Below, piece by piece: positions 31,384 through 42,061 of a DNA stretch of 64,000 nt (the first letter of the stretch is position 1; every line of letters starts with the position of its first letter). Location of the stretch: NCBI RefSeq assembly GCF_000968175.1, contig NZ_FO704551.1, positions 186,001 to 250,000 on the forward strand, written 5' to 3'. Under the pieces are notes generated by a model. The model did not search any database. It was not told the DNA's origin and saw nothing but the letters and a program-made list of their open reading frames with translations. The position numbers were made by a program, and so were the translations under genes. This DNA is from Xenorhabdus poinarii G6. GTDB taxonomy: Bacteria > Pseudomonadota > Gammaproteobacteria > Enterobacterales > Enterobacteriaceae.

Positions 31384-32640
31384 TCAGTGTCCGGCTTCGT
31401 GATGTGCTATCTCAATTTCTTCAGACAAAATACGAATGCCCTCTTCAATCTTTTCAATCTCAGGGACATAGTTCATTCGCATACATTGATGAGCATGTGG
31501 CCAATCATGTTCCAGCCCCGGGAAGAAGAAATGCCCCGGCACCATCAGGACGTTTCGCTTTTTCAACCGCTGATAAAGCTCTTCTGTCGTGATGGGTAAG
31601 TTTTTGAACCAAAGCCAGAGGAATATTGCCCCTTCGGGTTTATGGATTAGGCAACGATCTTCTGATATATGGCGGCGAATGATCTCAATCACGTTGTCTA
31701 CGCGTTGCTGATAAAATGGTCGAATGACATTTTGTGACAAGCGAAACAGGTCGTTACGTTTGATCATTTCCAACGCAATAGCTGGCCCAACGCCACCAGG
31801 AGACAGGCTGATAATGCCATTCATATTACTGACAGCATTAATAATTTTTTCATTGGCGATGATAATGCCGCAACGGGAACCCGGTAAGCCCAGTTTGGAT
31901 AAACTCATACAAAGAATGATATTGGGATTCCACAGTGGGGTTGCTTCGCTAAAGATAATACCGGGGAATGGTACACCGTAGGCATTGTCTATCAGTAAGG
32001 GGATTTGATGCTGTTGAGCCAGACCATCCAGGCGCAATAATTCTTCGTCGGTGATGACGTTACCGGTTGGGTTGGTCGGGCGAGAGACACAAATCAGGTT
32101 AATATCTTCGGTGATATTCAGGTGCTCGAAATCAACGTGATATTTGAATTGGCCGTTGGGTAATAATTCGATATTCGGTTTATTTGCAACAAATAACCCC
32201 TCATCTAACCCCGAATCCGAGTAGCCAATATATTCAGGCGCCAGTGGAAACAAAACACGTTTTATGGCACCGTCTTCTGTGCGACCCGCCAGTAAGTTAA
32301 ATAGGTAGAAAAAGGCACTTTGGCTGCCATTGGTCAAAGCGATATTTTGTGGGTGGATGTCCCAGCCGAGCTTTTCTCTTAACTCTTGCGCCAATGCGGT
32401 GATTAAGGTGTTTTTCCCTTGTGGCCCGTCATAGTTGCATAATGTTTCGCTTAATTGACCGTCTAACGCCATGTCAGTCAATATCTGCTGGAAATAATCA
32501 TCCATTTCCGGGATGTGTGCGGGATTACCGCCGCCTAACATAATCGCGCCCGGTGTTCTCAGGCCTTGATTGAGATCGGTCATCAGGCGGGTAATTCCCG
32601 AATCTTGTGTGAATTTGTTTCCGAATTGCGAAAATTTCAT
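31384..32640 (-). CDS. avtA: Valine-pyruvate aminotransferase AvtA
   Basis: 418 residues from ATG 32640 (E. coli 417). This PLP enzyme exchanges the amino group between alanine and 2-ketoisovalerate in valine/alanine synthesis. Signatures are LGGGNPAHIPEM, NYDGPQGK, SRPTNPTGNVITD, IDNAYGVPFP and the PLP lysine in SLSKLGLPGSRCG. The frame is open for 22 more codons to 32706, adding a polar His/Thr-rich leader absent from the family. None of the candidate starts has a strong ribosome site, so 32640 is chosen on homology. It lies downstream of tag on the same strand with a 217-bp gap. Confidence 0.95.
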   Translation of the reverse strand: MKFSQFGNKFTQDSGITRLMTDLNQGLRTPGAIMLGGGNPAHIPEMDDYFQQILTDMALDGQLSETLCNYDGPQGKNTLITALAQELREKLGWDIHPQNIALTNGSQSAFFYLFNLLAGRTEDGAIKRVLFPLAPEYIGYSDSGLDEGLFVANKPNIELLPNGQFKYHVDFEHLNITEDINLICVSRPTNPTGNVITDEELLRLDGLAQQHQIPLLIDNAYGVPFPGIIFSEATPLWNPNIILCMSLSKLGLPGSRCGIIIANEKIINAVSNMNGIISLSPGGVGPAIALEMIKRNDLFRLSQNVIRPFYQQRVDNVIEIIRRHISEDRCLIHKPEGAIFLWLWFKNLPITTEELYQRLKKRNVLMVPGHFFFPGLEHDWPHAHQCMRMNYVPEIEKIEEGIRILSEEIEIAHHEAGH

Positions 32641-32857
32641 AGCGGCGTTTGCATCTGTATGTGTATGAGAAAAAGACACCATACCCCGCCCACTGGTAGG
32701 GTGCAATGGGGTGAAACGGGTGTTTCATGTTTTTATATGTTGTGTTTTTTAGTATTGTTGAATTTTAAAACTGGATATTTAACATTAATCCAGCTTTATG
32801 TATTGAAGTGATATTTTTGTTTATTTTTATACACTAATTTTACTTTTTCACGATAAA

Positions 32858-33448
32858 TCACTTAGTCTCGAAACCGATAAGTGATTCCCGGCATAAACAG
32901 TTGATGAGATGATCGTTGACTAACCCCGCAGCCTGCATAAACGCATAGCAAGTCGTGCTGCCAATAAATTTAAATCCCCGTTTTTTCAGCGCTTTTGCAA
33001 GTGCATCAGAATGTGCTGTTTTGACCGGCACTTCTGACGGGGTTTGCCAGTGGTTGATCAGTGGGGCGTGATCAACGTATTGCCAGAGAAAAATACTGAA
33101 ATCTTCACCTCGTTCGGCCATTTTTAGGTAAGCGCGTGCGTTGTGGATAATTGCACTGATTTTGGCCCGATGGCGGACAATGGCGGATTCGTTCATCAGA
33201 CGCTCAACATCTGCTTCATCCATTCTGGCGATTTTGACCGGATCAAATTGGTGGAAACATCTTCGATAACCTTCCCGTTTTTTCAGAATTGTTAGCCATG
33301 ACAGACCCGCCTGTTGCCCTTCCAGACAAATCAGTTCGAAAAGTTGTTGGTTATTTTTTTGTGGGTTCCCCCACTCGTTATCGTGGTAGGCCAGATAATC
33401 AGGATCGGATGTTACCCAAGCACAGCGAGTTATTTCCTTGCTCGTCAT
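32858..33448 (-). CDS. tag: 3-methyladenine DNA glycosylase I
   Basis: 196 residues. It excises 3-methyladenine from alkylated DNA. Conserved features are RCAWV near the start (zinc Cys), YHDNEWG (zinc His), the helix-hairpin-helix region LEGQQAGLSWLTILKKREGYR and the C-terminal ALKKRGFKFIGSTTCYAFMQAAGLVNDH with a downstream Cys for zinc. The ATG at 33448 has GAGG 9 nt upstream; an adjacent TTG at 33451 is less likely. It is divergent from glyQ. Confidence 0.96.
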   Translation of the reverse strand: MTSKEITRCAWVTSDPDYLAYHDNEWGNPQKNNQQLFELICLEGQQAGLSWLTILKKREGYRRCFHQFDPVKIARMDEADVERLMNESAIVRHRAKISAIIHNARAYLKMAERGEDFSIFLWQYVDHAPLINHWQTPSEVPVKTAHSDALAKALKKRGFKFIGSTTCYAFMQAAGLVNDHLINCLCRESLIGFETK

Positions 33449-33659
33449 CAAATGTTACCTCGGAGAATGGTTGATAATCACACTCATATTAGCTGTAGAA
33501 CGCGAGAGAATACAAAAGGCTACGATTGCGTGCTGTTATACTGATTGGTTTTTTTATATTTTGGCAAAATTGGCAGGCAATCAGTGCTGTATATCTTACA
33601 TTCAAAGGGTATACTGACCACTTTCGTTTAAATTCATATGTATCGCGTGCGGATTCAAC

Positions 33660-34568
33660 ATGCAAAAGTTTGATACCAAAACCTTTCAGGGGATCATCCT
33701 GACACTACAGGATTACTGGGCGCGTCAAGGCTGTACCATTGTCCAACCACTGGATATGGAAGTCGGCGCAGGAACCTCTCATCCTATCACTTGTCTACGT
33801 GCGTTAGGGCCTGAGCCTATTGCTGCAGCGTATGTTCAGCCTTCCCGTCGTCCAACTGACGGCCGTTATGGCGAAAACCCGAACCGTCTTCAGCACTACT
33901 ACCAATTTCAGGTGATTATCAAGCCATCGCCAGAGAATATTCAGGAGCTTTATCTCGGCTCCTTAAAAGCATTAGGGCTTGATCCGACGGTTCACGATAT
34001 CCGTTTTGTTGAAGATAACTGGGAAAACCCAACATTGGGTGCCTGGGGACTGGGTTGGGAAGTCTGGCTGAATGGTATGGAAGTGACTCAGTTCACTTAC
34101 TTCCAGCAAGTGGGTGGCCTTGAGTGTAAGCCTGTCACGGGTGAGATAACTTACGGTCTGGAACGTCTGGCAATGTATATTCAGGGCGTCGACAGTATTT
34201 ACGATCTGGTATGGAGCGATGGCCCGTTGGGTAAAACCACTTACGGGGATATCTACCATCAAAATGAAGTTGAACAATCGACTTATAACTTCGAATACGC
34301 TGATGTCGATTTCCTGTTTACCTGCTTTGAGCAATACGAAAAAGAAGCTGGAGAGTTACTGGCTTTGGAAACGCCACTGCCACTGCCAGCTTATGAGCGC
34401 ATTCTAAAAGCGGCTCACACGTTCAACTTGCTGGATGCCCGTAAAGCGATTTCTGTGACTGAACGTCAGCGTTATATCCTGCGCATCCGTACCCTGACCA
34501 AATCAGTTGCTGAAGCTTATTATGCCTCCCGCGAGGCGCTTGGCTTCCCGATGTGTAACAAAAAATAA
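33660..34568 (+). CDS. glyQ: Glycyl-tRNA synthetase alpha subunit
   Basis: 302 residues (E. coli 303). This is the catalytic subunit of the bacterial alpha2beta2 glycyl-tRNA synthetase and activates glycine. The class II motifs are visible: [41 protein letters not shown] and [18 protein letters not shown]. It is followed after 9 nt by glyS, and the two are almost certainly co-transcribed. Confidence 0.99.
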   Translation: MQKFDTKTFQGIILTLQDYWARQGCTIVQPLDMEVGAGTSHPITCLRALGPEPIAAAYVQPSRRPTDGRYGENPNRLQHYYQFQVIIKPSPENIQELYLGSLKALGLDPTVHDIRFVEDNWENPTLGAWGLGWEVWLNGMEVTQFTYFQQVGGLECKPVTGEITYGLERLAMYIQGVDSIYDLVWSDGPLGKTTYGDIYHQNEVEQSTYNFEYADVDFLFTCFEQYEKEAGELLALETPLPLPAYERILKAAHTFNLLDARKAISVTERQRYILRIRTLTKSVAEAYYASREALGFPMCNKK

Positions 34569-34577
34569 GAGGCCATC

Positions 34578-36647
34578 ATGACTCAACAAACTTTCCTTGT
34601 GGAAATCGGCACCGAAGAGCTGCCACCAAAGGCGTTGCGTTCATTGGCTGAATCCTTTGCAGCCAGTGTTGAAACAGAATTGAATAACGCCAATCTGGGT
34701 CATGGTGAAGTTAGCTGGTTTGCTGCTCCTCGTCGTTTGGCGCTGAAAGTAGCAAATCTGGCGGCGGCACAGGCTGATCGTGAAGTTGAAAAACGTGGCC
34801 CGGCAATCGCGCAGGCGTTCGATGCCGAAGGTAACCCCACCAAAGCAGCAGAAGGTTGGGCACGTGGTTGCGGTATTACCGTTGCTCAGGCTGAACGCAT
34901 GGTAACGGATAAAGGAGAATGGTTGCTTTATCGTGCTCAGGTCAAAGGCCGTGAAGCAAAAGAATTGCTGGCGGATATGGTCAGTCGTGCGTTGAGTAAA
35001 TTGCCAATTCCTAAATTAATGCGTTGGGGGGATAACGAAACTCAGTTTGTTCGTCCGGTTCATACGGTCACGATGCTGTTGGGCAGCGAATTGATTGAAG
35101 GTGAAATTCTGGGGATCAAATCCGATCGCATTATCCGCGGTCACCGTTTTATGGGTGAAGCGGAATTTACCATTGAGAATGCCGAACAGTATCCTGCCAT
35201 ATTACAGGCGCGTGGGCGGGTTATCGCAGATTATGAAGTACGTAAGGCGATGATCAAACGTGATGCAGAACAGGCCGCGATGAAACTGGGGGGAATGGCT
35301 GATCTGAGTGACGGCCTGTTGGAAGAGGTGACGTCTCTGGTCGAATGGCCGGTGGTACTGACCGCAAAATTCGAAGAAAAATTCCTCGATGTTCCCGCGG
35401 AAGCATTGGTTTATACCATGAAAGGCGACCAAAAATATTTTCCGGTTTACGATAAATCCGGCAAGTTGATGGCAAACTTTATTTTTGTTTCCAATATTGA
35501 ATCGTCTGATCCTCAGCAGATCATTGCCGGTAACGAAAAAGTGGTACGTCCACGTCTGGCAGATGCGGAATTCTTCTTCAAAACTGACCGTAAACAGCGA
35601 CTGGAAGATAACCTGCCTCGTCTGGAAACCGTCCTGTTCCAAAAACAGTTGGGGACATTGCGTGATAAAACCGATCGTATTCAGGCTCTGGCTGGCTGGA
35701 TTGCGGACAAAATCGGGGCAGATGTTAATCATGCGACGCGGGCAGGTTTATTGTCCAAATGTGATCTGATGACCAACATGGTATTCGAGTTCACTGATAC
35801 GCAGGGCGTGATGGGGATGCATTATGCGCGTCATGATGGAGAAGCGGAAGATGTGGCGTTGGCACTGAACGAACAGTATCAGCCCCGTTTCTCTGGTGAT
35901 GAATTGCCATCAACTGGGGTGTCTTGTGCCGTAGCGATTGCCGATAAAATGGATACATTGGCGGGTATCTTCGGTATTGGCCAGCATCCGAAAGGGGATA
36001 AAGACCCGTTTGCGTTGCGTCGTGCCGCACTGGGTGTTCTGCGTATTATTGTGGAGAAAAAACTGCCGCTCGATCTCCAGACTTTAGCAGAAGAAGCGGT
36101 GCGTCTGTATGGTGATAAGCTGACCAACGAACACGCGGTCGATGATGTCGTTGAGTTTATGCTCGGTCGTTTCCGTACCTGGTATCAGGAATTAGGTTAC
36201 AGCGTTGATACTATTCAGGCGGTACTGGCGCGTCGTCCGACCCAACCAGCAGACTTTGATGCCCGCATGAAAGCCGTGACGCATTTCCGTACGTTGGATG
36301 AAGCGGTTTCTTTGGCGGCAGCCAACAAGCGAGTTTCCAACATTCTGGCAAAATCAGAAGAACAGCTGAATGACTCGGTGCTTGCTGCTGTACTGAAAGC
36401 ACCGGAAGAGATCAAACTAGCGACACATCTTGTCGTGCTGAAAGAGAAACTGGCTCCACTGTTTGCCGAAGGCAACTATCAGGATGCGCTGGTTGAATTG
36501 GCGTCCTTGCGCGAAGTCGTCGATGCGTTCTTCGACAATGTGATGGTGATGGATGAAAACAGTCAGGTCAGAGTCAATCGTTTGACACTGTTAAATGAAT
36601 TGCGTGACCTGTTTTTGCGTGTCGCAGATATTTCACTGCTCCAGTGA
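34578..36647 (+). CDS. glyS: Glycyl-tRNA synthetase beta subunit
   Basis: 689 residues, as in E. coli. It is the tRNA-binding partner of GlyQ. The start [32 protein letters not shown] and the HD-like region [41 protein letters not shown] are typical. The C-terminal part is the anticodon-binding domain (about 580-680). Its start lies 9 nt after glyQ. A terminator follows at 36701. Confidence 0.99.
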   Translation: MTQQTFLVEIGTEELPPKALRSLAESFAASVETELNNANLGHGEVSWFAAPRRLALKVANLAAAQADREVEKRGPAIAQAFDAEGNPTKAAEGWARGCGITVAQAERMVTDKGEWLLYRAQVKGREAKELLADMVSRALSKLPIPKLMRWGDNETQFVRPVHTVTMLLGSELIEGEILGIKSDRIIRGHRFMGEAEFTIENAEQYPAILQARGRVIADYEVRKAMIKRDAEQAAMKLGGMADLSDGLLEEVTSLVEWPVVLTAKFEEKFLDVPAEALVYTMKGDQKYFPVYDKSGKLMANFIFVSNIESSDPQQIIAGNEKVVRPRLADAEFFFKTDRKQRLEDNLPRLETVLFQKQLGTLRDKTDRIQALAGWIADKIGADVNHATRAGLLSKCDLMTNMVFEFTDTQGVMGMHYARHDGEAEDVALALNEQYQPRFSGDELPSTGVSCAVAIADKMDTLAGIFGIGQHPKGDKDPFALRRAALGVLRIIVEKKLPLDLQTLAEEAVRLYGDKLTNEHAVDDVVEFMLGRFRTWYQELGYSVDTIQAVLARRPTQPADFDARMKAVTHFRTLDEAVSLAAANKRVSNILAKSEEQLNDSVLAAVLKAPEEIKLATHLVVLKEKLAPLFAEGNYQDALVELASLREVVDAFFDNVMVMDENSQVRVNRLTLLNELRDLFLRVADISLLQ

Positions 36648-36700
36648 TGGCTAATCTATTCGTCTGATAATGGGTTTCGTGTCATCTGTTTCACGGGCAA

Positions 36701-36730
36701 AGCCTTACCTTTTTGGGTAGGGCTTTTTTT
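36701..36730 (+). terminator. Rho-independent terminator of glyQS
   Basis: AGCCTTACC pairs with GGTAGGGCT (one G-U pair) around a T-rich loop and is followed by TTTTTTT. It lies 54 bp past the glyS stop. Confidence 0.85.
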
Positions 36731-36871
36731 ATTTCTATTTTCATTTTCTGAAATAATTGCCGATAGCCTATGTTGTCACCGTCATTTTGGGCAATTTATC
36801 GTCAATTAACTACTTATCTTTAAAAAGGTATTGACGGTTTGTGGCTCTGGAAGTAAGATGCGCTTCGTTTT

Positions 36872-36948
36872 CGGCGAGTAGCGCAGCTTGGTAGCGCAAC
36901 TGGTTTGGGACCAGTGGGTCGGAGGTTCGAATCCTCTCTCGCCGACCA
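36872..36948 (+). tRNA. tRNA-Pro (anticodon UGG)
   Basis: A 77-nt cloverleaf: acceptor CGGCGAG/CTCGCCG, D-arm GCGCAGCTTGGTAGCGC, anticodon loop TTTGGGA with TGG at 36906-36908, T-arm GGAGGTTCGAATCCT and encoded GACCA end. As far as I recall it matches E. coli proM. It sits between glyS and dppA, where E. coli carries proK (anticodon CGG). A terminator follows directly. Confidence 0.98.
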
Positions 36949-36956
36949 GATTCTGA

Positions 36957-36986
36957 AACCCTGCTTGTATAAGCAGGGTTTTTTTA
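36957..36986 (+). terminator. Rho-independent terminator of tRNA-Pro
   Basis: AACCCTGCTT (36957-36966) pairs perfectly with AAGCAGGGTT (36971-36980) around GTAT, followed by further Ts. It starts 9 nt after the tRNA CCA. Confidence 0.92.
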
Positions 36987-37380
36987 CGTCTTAATTCAAC
37001 ATCCTTCAAAGAGTTCCTGCCGGGTTCAACCTGTTTCGTAAAACTTTTTCATACTCTTGACGGTGTATTATTTAGGGAATGGGTCACAATTTCCAAATTA
37101 TCATCATCAGAGCTTAATTCTTTTTATTGCGACCATTTCTAGTGAATTTGTCTATTTTGTGTGCATTCCGTCATGTTTTTTAACCACCATTGTTAATATT
37201 TCTTTTCTTTTGTGTTTTTCTTGTATTTCTTTTGTTATCAGTGATGATGTTGACGTCAGTCATCACAATTGATTAATTGATAGACGAAAAATAATAAAAC
37301 AGGCTAGGACAGTGGCATTTAGGGATAAAACCCTGGGCTGGCTACAGCGTCATAAACATAAAATAAATGGGGTTAACGTC
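36987..37380. promoter_or_regulatory. Long upstream region of the dpp operon
   Basis: A 394-bp AT-rich non-coding stretch that should carry the dppA promoter and a long 5' leader. It contains an interrupted palindrome GTGATGA (37241-37247)/TCATCAC (37260-37266) centred on GACGTC, a possible operator. An in-frame GTG at 37312 upstream of dppA has no ribosome site and is not used here as the start. Confidence 0.45.
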
Positions 37381-38991
37381 ATGACAATCTTCAAGAAAAA
37401 ACAGCCCAGTTTGTTAACGCTGGGTGTTGGTCTTATTGCGCTGACTATAACGGCCAGTATTCAGGCAAAAACGCTGGTTTATTGCTCTGAAGGTTCTCCA
37501 GAAGGCTTCAATCCACAATTATTTACTTCCGGTACAACTTATGATGCCACTTCCAGACAGATCTATAACCGCCTGGTAGATTTTAAAGTAGGTACAACGA
37601 GTATTATTCCAAGCCTGGCCGAAAGCTGGGATGTGAGTGATGATGGTAAGGTTTATACCTTCCATTTGCGCAAAGGAGTGAAATGGCACAGCAATAAGGC
37701 ATTTGAACCTACTCGTGATTTTAATGCGGATGATGTGATTTTTACTTTTATGCGCCAGAAAGATAAAAATCATCCGTACCATCAAGTCTCTGGCGGCAGC
37801 TATGAATATTTCATCGGTATGGATATGGGAAGTATCATCAGCAAAATAGAAAAAGTCGATGATTATACGGTTCGCTTTGTGCTATCCCGTCCCGAAGCAC
37901 CTTTCCTGGCGGATATCGCAATGGACTTTGCCTCCATTTTGTCTAAAGAATATGCTGATGTCATGATGAAGGCGGGTACACCGGAAAAAATTGACCTTAA
38001 CCCGATTGGTACAGGTCCATTCCAGTTAGTGCAATACCAAAAAGACTCCCGCATTCTCTATAAGGCATTTAAAGACTATTGGGAAGGACCGGCGAAAATT
38101 GACCGCTTAGTCTTCTCCATTACCCCTGATGCCTCTGTGCGTTATGCAAAATTGCAGAAAAATGAATGTCAGGTCATGCCGTATCCAAACCCTGCTGATC
38201 TTGCCCGCATGAAACAAGATAAAAATATTGTTTTGCTGGAGCAGGCAGGTTTGAACGTGGGTTATCTCTCTTTCAATGTGACTAAGCCACCATTGGATAG
38301 TGTGAAAGTGCGTCAGGCACTGGTGATGGCAGTGAACAAAGACGCTATCCTTGAGGCCGTGTATCAGGGCGCCGGACAGAAAGCGAAAAACCTGATCCCT
38401 CCCACAATGTGGGGTTATAACGAAGATATCAAAGATTACACCTATGATCCCGCCAAGGCCAAGGAACTGTTGGGGGAAGCGGGTTTATCGAATGGTTTTG
38501 AAACCGATCTGTGGGCGATGCCGGTACAGCGCCCATATAACCCGAATGCGCGTCGTATGGCGGAAATAATTCAGGCGGATTGGGCAAAGATTGGCGTTAA
38601 AGCCAAGATCGTTAGTTATGAATGGGGTGAATACCTGAAGCGAGCCAAAGAGGGTGAACCAAAAACCGTCATGATGGGGTGGACAGGGGACAATGGTGAT
38701 CCTGATAACTTCTTCGGCACCCTGTTTAGCTGTGCCGCCAAAGAAAGAGGCTCCAACTATTCCAAATGGTGCTACAAACCCTTTGAGGACGTTATCCAGC
38801 CAGCGCGTGAAACCGCGGATGTTAACAAGCGTACGGAACTTTATAAACAAGCACAAGTTGTTATGCATGAACAAGTCCCTGCATTGATTATTGCTCACTC
38901 CACAGCTTATGAACCCGTACGTAAAGAAGTGACAGGATATTTGGTTGATCCCCTTGGCAGACATATTTTTTACAATGTTGATCTCAAATAA
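37381..38991 (+). CDS. dppA: Dipeptide-binding periplasmic protein DppA
   Basis: 536 residues (E. coli 535), the solute-binding protein of the Dpp ABC importer, which also serves dipeptide chemotaxis and haem uptake in E. coli. The signal peptide runs to about residue 28 (ASIQA), and the mature form begins [19 protein letters not shown]. Family motifs include [38 protein letters not shown] and NPNARRMAE. The ATG at 37381 has GGGG 9 nt upstream. The open frame extends back to a GTG at 37312, but those residues would precede the signal peptide and lack a ribosome site. It is followed by a hairpin before dppB, so DppA is probably made in excess over the permease. Confidence 0.98.
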   Translation: MTIFKKKQPSLLTLGVGLIALTITASIQAKTLVYCSEGSPEGFNPQLFTSGTTYDATSRQIYNRLVDFKVGTTSIIPSLAESWDVSDDGKVYTFHLRKGVKWHSNKAFEPTRDFNADDVIFTFMRQKDKNHPYHQVSGGSYEYFIGMDMGSIISKIEKVDDYTVRFVLSRPEAPFLADIAMDFASILSKEYADVMMKAGTPEKIDLNPIGTGPFQLVQYQKDSRILYKAFKDYWEGPAKIDRLVFSITPDASVRYAKLQKNECQVMPYPNPADLARMKQDKNIVLLEQAGLNVGYLSFNVTKPPLDSVKVRQALVMAVNKDAILEAVYQGAGQKAKNLIPPTMWGYNEDIKDYTYDPAKAKELLGEAGLSNGFETDLWAMPVQRPYNPNARRMAEIIQADWAKIGVKAKIVSYEWGEYLKRAKEGEPKTVMMGWTGDNGDPDNFFGTLFSCAAKERGSNYSKWCYKPFEDVIQPARETADVNKRTELYKQAQVVMHEQVPALIIAHSTAYEPVRKEVTGYLVDPLGRHIFYNVDLK

Positions 38992-39017
38992 TTCTTGCTG
39001 TTGAGCGGTTGTGATTA

Positions 39018-39048
39018 ACCATCCTCTGGATTTTTCTGTGAGGATGGT
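39018..39048 (+). terminator. Intercistronic hairpin between dppA and dppB
   Basis: ACCATCCTC (39018-39026) pairs perfectly with GAGGATGGT (39040-39048) and is followed by TTTG. It lies 27 nt after dppA within a 144-bp gap. It probably acts as a partial terminator or mRNA stabiliser giving more DppA than DppBCDF. Confidence 0.6.
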
Positions 39049-39135
39049 TTTGCTGCTTTGCTGATCAAGTCGGCCTTTGTTGTCTACCAAGCGGCCTGAA
39101 GAGCCATAACTGGTATTTAAAAAGGAATCCAGGAT

Positions 39136-40155
39136 ATGCTGCAATTTATCCTCCGACGTTTGGGATTGGTGATCCCGACGTTTATTGGTATTACGCTGCT
39201 GACTTTTGCGTTTGTGCATATGATCCCCGGCGATCCTGTTCTGATTATGGCGGGCGAGCGTGGAATTACTGCTGAGCGTCATGCCCAATTAATGGCGGAA
39301 ATGGGGTTGGATAAGCCTCTCTGGGAGCAATATTTTCATTATATCAATGGAGTATTACATGGTGATTTGGGGATCTCATTGAAGAGCCGCATTCCTGTGT
39401 GGGATGAGTTTGTCCCACGTTTTAAAGCGACTTTTGAATTGGGCATCTGCGCTATGCTATTTGCCATCTCTGTCGGTATTCCGGTGGGTGTTCTGGCGGC
39501 GGTCAAACGGGGTTCTGTCTTTGATCACACTGCGATTGGTTTGTCATTGACCGGCTATTCCATGCCTATTTTTTGGTGGGGGATCATGTTGATCATGCTG
39601 GTTTCCGTCCAATGGAATTTAACCCCGGTCTCTGGCCGGATCAGTGATAGCGTCTTTCTGGATGACAGCTATCCCCTGACCGGATTTATGCTGGTTGATA
39701 CCCTGATTTTTGGGGAAAAAGGCGATTTCATTGATGCGGTGATGCATATGCTGTTGCCTGCTATTGTGCTGGGAACGATCCCGTTGGCGGTGATTGTGCG
39801 CATGACACGTTCTTCCATGCTGGAAGTCCTGAGCGAAGATTACATCCGCACTGCCCGCGCAAAAGGTTTGAGCCGTATTCGGGTCATTATCGTTCATGCG
39901 TTGCGTAACGCATTATTGCCCGTTGTCACCGTGATTGGGTTGCAAGTCGGTATCATGTTGGCGGGTGCCATTCTGACCGAAACCATATTCTCATGGCCTG
40001 GTTTGGGGCGTTGGCTGGTTGACGCCTTGCAACGTCGGGATTATCCGGTCGTACAAGGCGGTGTACTGCTGGTCGCGACGATGATTATTCTGGTTAACCT
40101 GGTGGTTGATTTGCTGTATGGCATCGTCAACCCGCGCATTCGTCATAAAAAATAA
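39136..40155 (+). CDS. dppB: Dipeptide ABC transporter permease DppB
   Basis: 339 residues (E. coli 339). An inner-membrane permease with six helices that forms the translocation pore with DppC. The N-terminal signature MLQFILRRLGLVIPTFIGITLLTF and the EAA loop (EDYIRTARAKGLSRIRVIIVHALRNALLP) that contacts the ATPases are present. AAGGAATCCAGGAT precedes the ATG. dppC starts 10 nt after its stop. Confidence 0.98.
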   Translation: MLQFILRRLGLVIPTFIGITLLTFAFVHMIPGDPVLIMAGERGITAERHAQLMAEMGLDKPLWEQYFHYINGVLHGDLGISLKSRIPVWDEFVPRFKATFELGICAMLFAISVGIPVGVLAAVKRGSVFDHTAIGLSLTGYSMPIFWWGIMLIMLVSVQWNLTPVSGRISDSVFLDDSYPLTGFMLVDTLIFGEKGDFIDAVMHMLLPAIVLGTIPLAVIVRMTRSSMLEVLSEDYIRTARAKGLSRIRVIIVHALRNALLPVVTVIGLQVGIMLAGAILTETIFSWPGLGRWLVDALQRRDYPVVQGGVLLVATMIILVNLVVDLLYGIVNPRIRHKK

Positions 40156-40165
40156 GGAGCACATG

Positions 40166-41068
40166 ATGACTCAAGCAACTGAGCCCGTTGTATTCGGTGC
40201 ACCGAAATTAATGACGCCAATGCAGGAGTTCTGGCACTACTTTAAACGTAATAAAGGTGCAGTCATTGGTCTGGTCTATATTATCCTGATGCTATTGGTG
40301 GCGTTATTGGCGGGGATACTGGCACCGCATGGTCCGGCAGAACAGTTCCGCGAGGCTTTGTTGACACCTCCGGTCTGGCAGGAGGGCGGCAGCTGGCAAT
40401 TTATCCTCGGTACAGATGACGTTGGCCGCGATATCTTATCCCGCCTGATGTATGGGGCTCGTCTTTCATTGTTGGTTGGCTGTCTGGTTGTGGTGATGTC
40501 ACTCATCATGGGCGTCATGTTGGGTTTATTGGCGGGCTATTTCGGTGGCGTGGTGGATACCATCATCATGCGTATCGTTGACATTATGCTGGCTTTGCCA
40601 AGCCTGCTGCTGGCATTGGTACTGGTCGCGATCTTCGGCCCCTCCATCGTCAATGCCTCATTAGCATTAACATTTGTTGCTTTGCCTCACTATATTCGTC
40701 TGACAAGAGCGGCAGTACTGGTCGAAGTTAACCGCGATTATGTGATCGCATCCCAGGTGGCGGGTGCTGGCGCCATACGCCAGATGTTCGTCAATATCCT
40801 GCCAAACTGTCTTGCACCGTTGATTGTGCAGGCATCATTAGGGTTTTCGAACGCGATTCTCGATATGGCAGCCTTAGGGTTTCTGGGGATGGGAGCACAG
40901 CCACCGACACCAGAGTGGGGGACGATGCTGGCAGATGTGTTGCAATTTGCCCAAAGTGCGTGGTGGGTCGTGACCTTCCCCGGAGTGGCTATTCTATTGA
41001 CGGTATTGGCATTTAACCTGATGGGCGATGGGTTGCGTGATGCACTTGATCCTAAGCTCAAGCAGTAG
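40166..41068 (+). CDS. dppC: Dipeptide ABC transporter permease DppC
   Basis: 300 residues, identical in length to E. coli DppC, and the partner of DppB in the membrane. The N-terminal domain MTPMQEFWHYFKRNKGAVIG, LGTDDVGRDILSRLMYGAR and the EAA region (VEVNRDYVIASQVAGAGAIRQM) are typical. Two tandem ATGs occur; I choose the second (40166), 6 nt after AAGGAG. The reading frame is open further upstream into the end of dppB, but that part has no family match. Confidence 0.97.
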   Translation: MTQATEPVVFGAPKLMTPMQEFWHYFKRNKGAVIGLVYIILMLLVALLAGILAPHGPAEQFREALLTPPVWQEGGSWQFILGTDDVGRDILSRLMYGARLSLLVGCLVVVMSLIMGVMLGLLAGYFGGVVDTIIMRIVDIMLALPSLLLALVLVAIFGPSIVNASLALTFVALPHYIRLTRAAVLVEVNRDYVIASQVAGAGAIRQMFVNILPNCLAPLIVQASLGFSNAILDMAALGFLGMGAQPPTPEWGTMLADVLQFAQSAWWVVTFPGVAILLTVLAFNLMGDGLRDALDPKLKQ

Positions 41069-41080
41069 GGGTATTGTGAA

Positions 41081-42061
41081 ATGGCATTGTTGAATGTAGA
41101 GCAATTATCGGTGCACTTTGGGGATGACAATGCACCCTTCCGCGCCGTTGACGGTATCAGCTACCGTGTTGAGCAGGGAGAAGTTGTGGGTATTGTCGGC
41201 GAGTCAGGCTCAGGTAAATCGGTCAGTTCATTGGCGATCATGGGGCTGATTGACTATCCGGGCAAAGTCATGGCTGAAAAACTGGAATTCAATGGTTGTG
41301 ATCTGACCAAAATTTCAGAAAAACAGCGGCGCCAGTTGGTTGGTGCAGAAGTGGCGATGATTTTCCAGGATCCCATGACCAGCTTGAATCCGTGCTATAC
41401 CGTCGGTTATCAGATTATGGAAGCCTTGAACGTCCATCAAGGCGGTAATCGGAAAACTCGGCGTCAGCGGGCAATTGACTTACTGACTCAGGTCGGCATT
41501 CCTGATCCGGATTCTCGTCTGGATGTTTATCCGCATCAATTATCCGGGGGCATGAGCCAGCGAGTGATGATTGCCATGGCGATTGCGTGTCGTCCGAAAC
41601 TCCTGATTGCCGATGAACCGACAACCGCACTGGATGTTACCATTCAGGCGCAAATCATCGAATTGCTGTTAGCGTTGCAGCAACGGGAAAACATGGCATT
41701 ACTCTTGATCACCCATGATCTGGCGCTGGTGGCAGAAGCAGCTCATCACATTATTGTGATGTATGCCGGCCAGGTAGTTGAGATTGGTAAAGCCACGGAA
41801 ATCTTCCGCGCCCCTCGGCATCCTTATACACAGGCGTTGCTGCGGGCATTGCCGGAATTTGCTGCGGATAAAACCCGTTTGGCCTCATTACCCGGCGTCG
41901 TTCCCGGAAAATATGATCGTCCCACTGGCTGCCTGCTTAACCCGCGTTGCCCTTATGCCAATGAGCAATGTCGTCAGAAAGAACCTCCATTGAAATCAGT
42001 GGGAGGGCGTCAGGTTAAATGTCATATGCCGCTGGATGATGGCGGGAGGCCGACAGTATGA
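41081..42061 (+). CDS. dppD: Dipeptide ABC transporter ATP-binding subunit DppD
   Basis: 326 residues. It is one of two ATPases that power dipeptide import. Walker A is GESGSGKS, the signature is LSGGMSQR, Walker B is [12 protein letters not shown] and the H-loop is LLITHDL. A C-terminal oligopeptide-type extension contains the Cys cluster of this subfamily ([14 protein letters not shown], then C in KCHMP). Its stop overlaps the dppF start (ATGA), indicating translational coupling. Confidence 0.98.
   Translation: MALLNVEQLSVHFGDDNAPFRAVDGISYRVEQGEVVGIVGESGSGKSVSSLAIMGLIDYPGKVMAEKLEFNGCDLTKISEKQRRQLVGAEVAMIFQDPMTSLNPCYTVGYQIMEALNVHQGGNRKTRRQRAIDLLTQVGIPDPDSRLDVYPHQLSGGMSQRVMIAMAIACRPKLLIADEPTTALDVTIQAQIIELLLALQQRENMALLLITHDLALVAEAAHHIIVMYAGQVVEIGKATEIFRAPRHPYTQALLRALPEFAADKTRLASLPGVVPGKYDRPTGCLLNPRCPYANEQCRQKEPPLKSVGGRQVKCHMPLDDGGRPTV

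Noticed and set aside
37312..37380. Upstream GTG start for dppA adding 23 residues
   Set aside because: It would place charged residues before the signal peptide and has no ribosome site; ATG 37381 has one and matches the family length.
38485..39288. 267-codon minus-strand ORF across dppA and dppB
   Set aside because: Antisense to two well-supported genes; its sequence looks like a reverse translation artefact and has no ribosome site.
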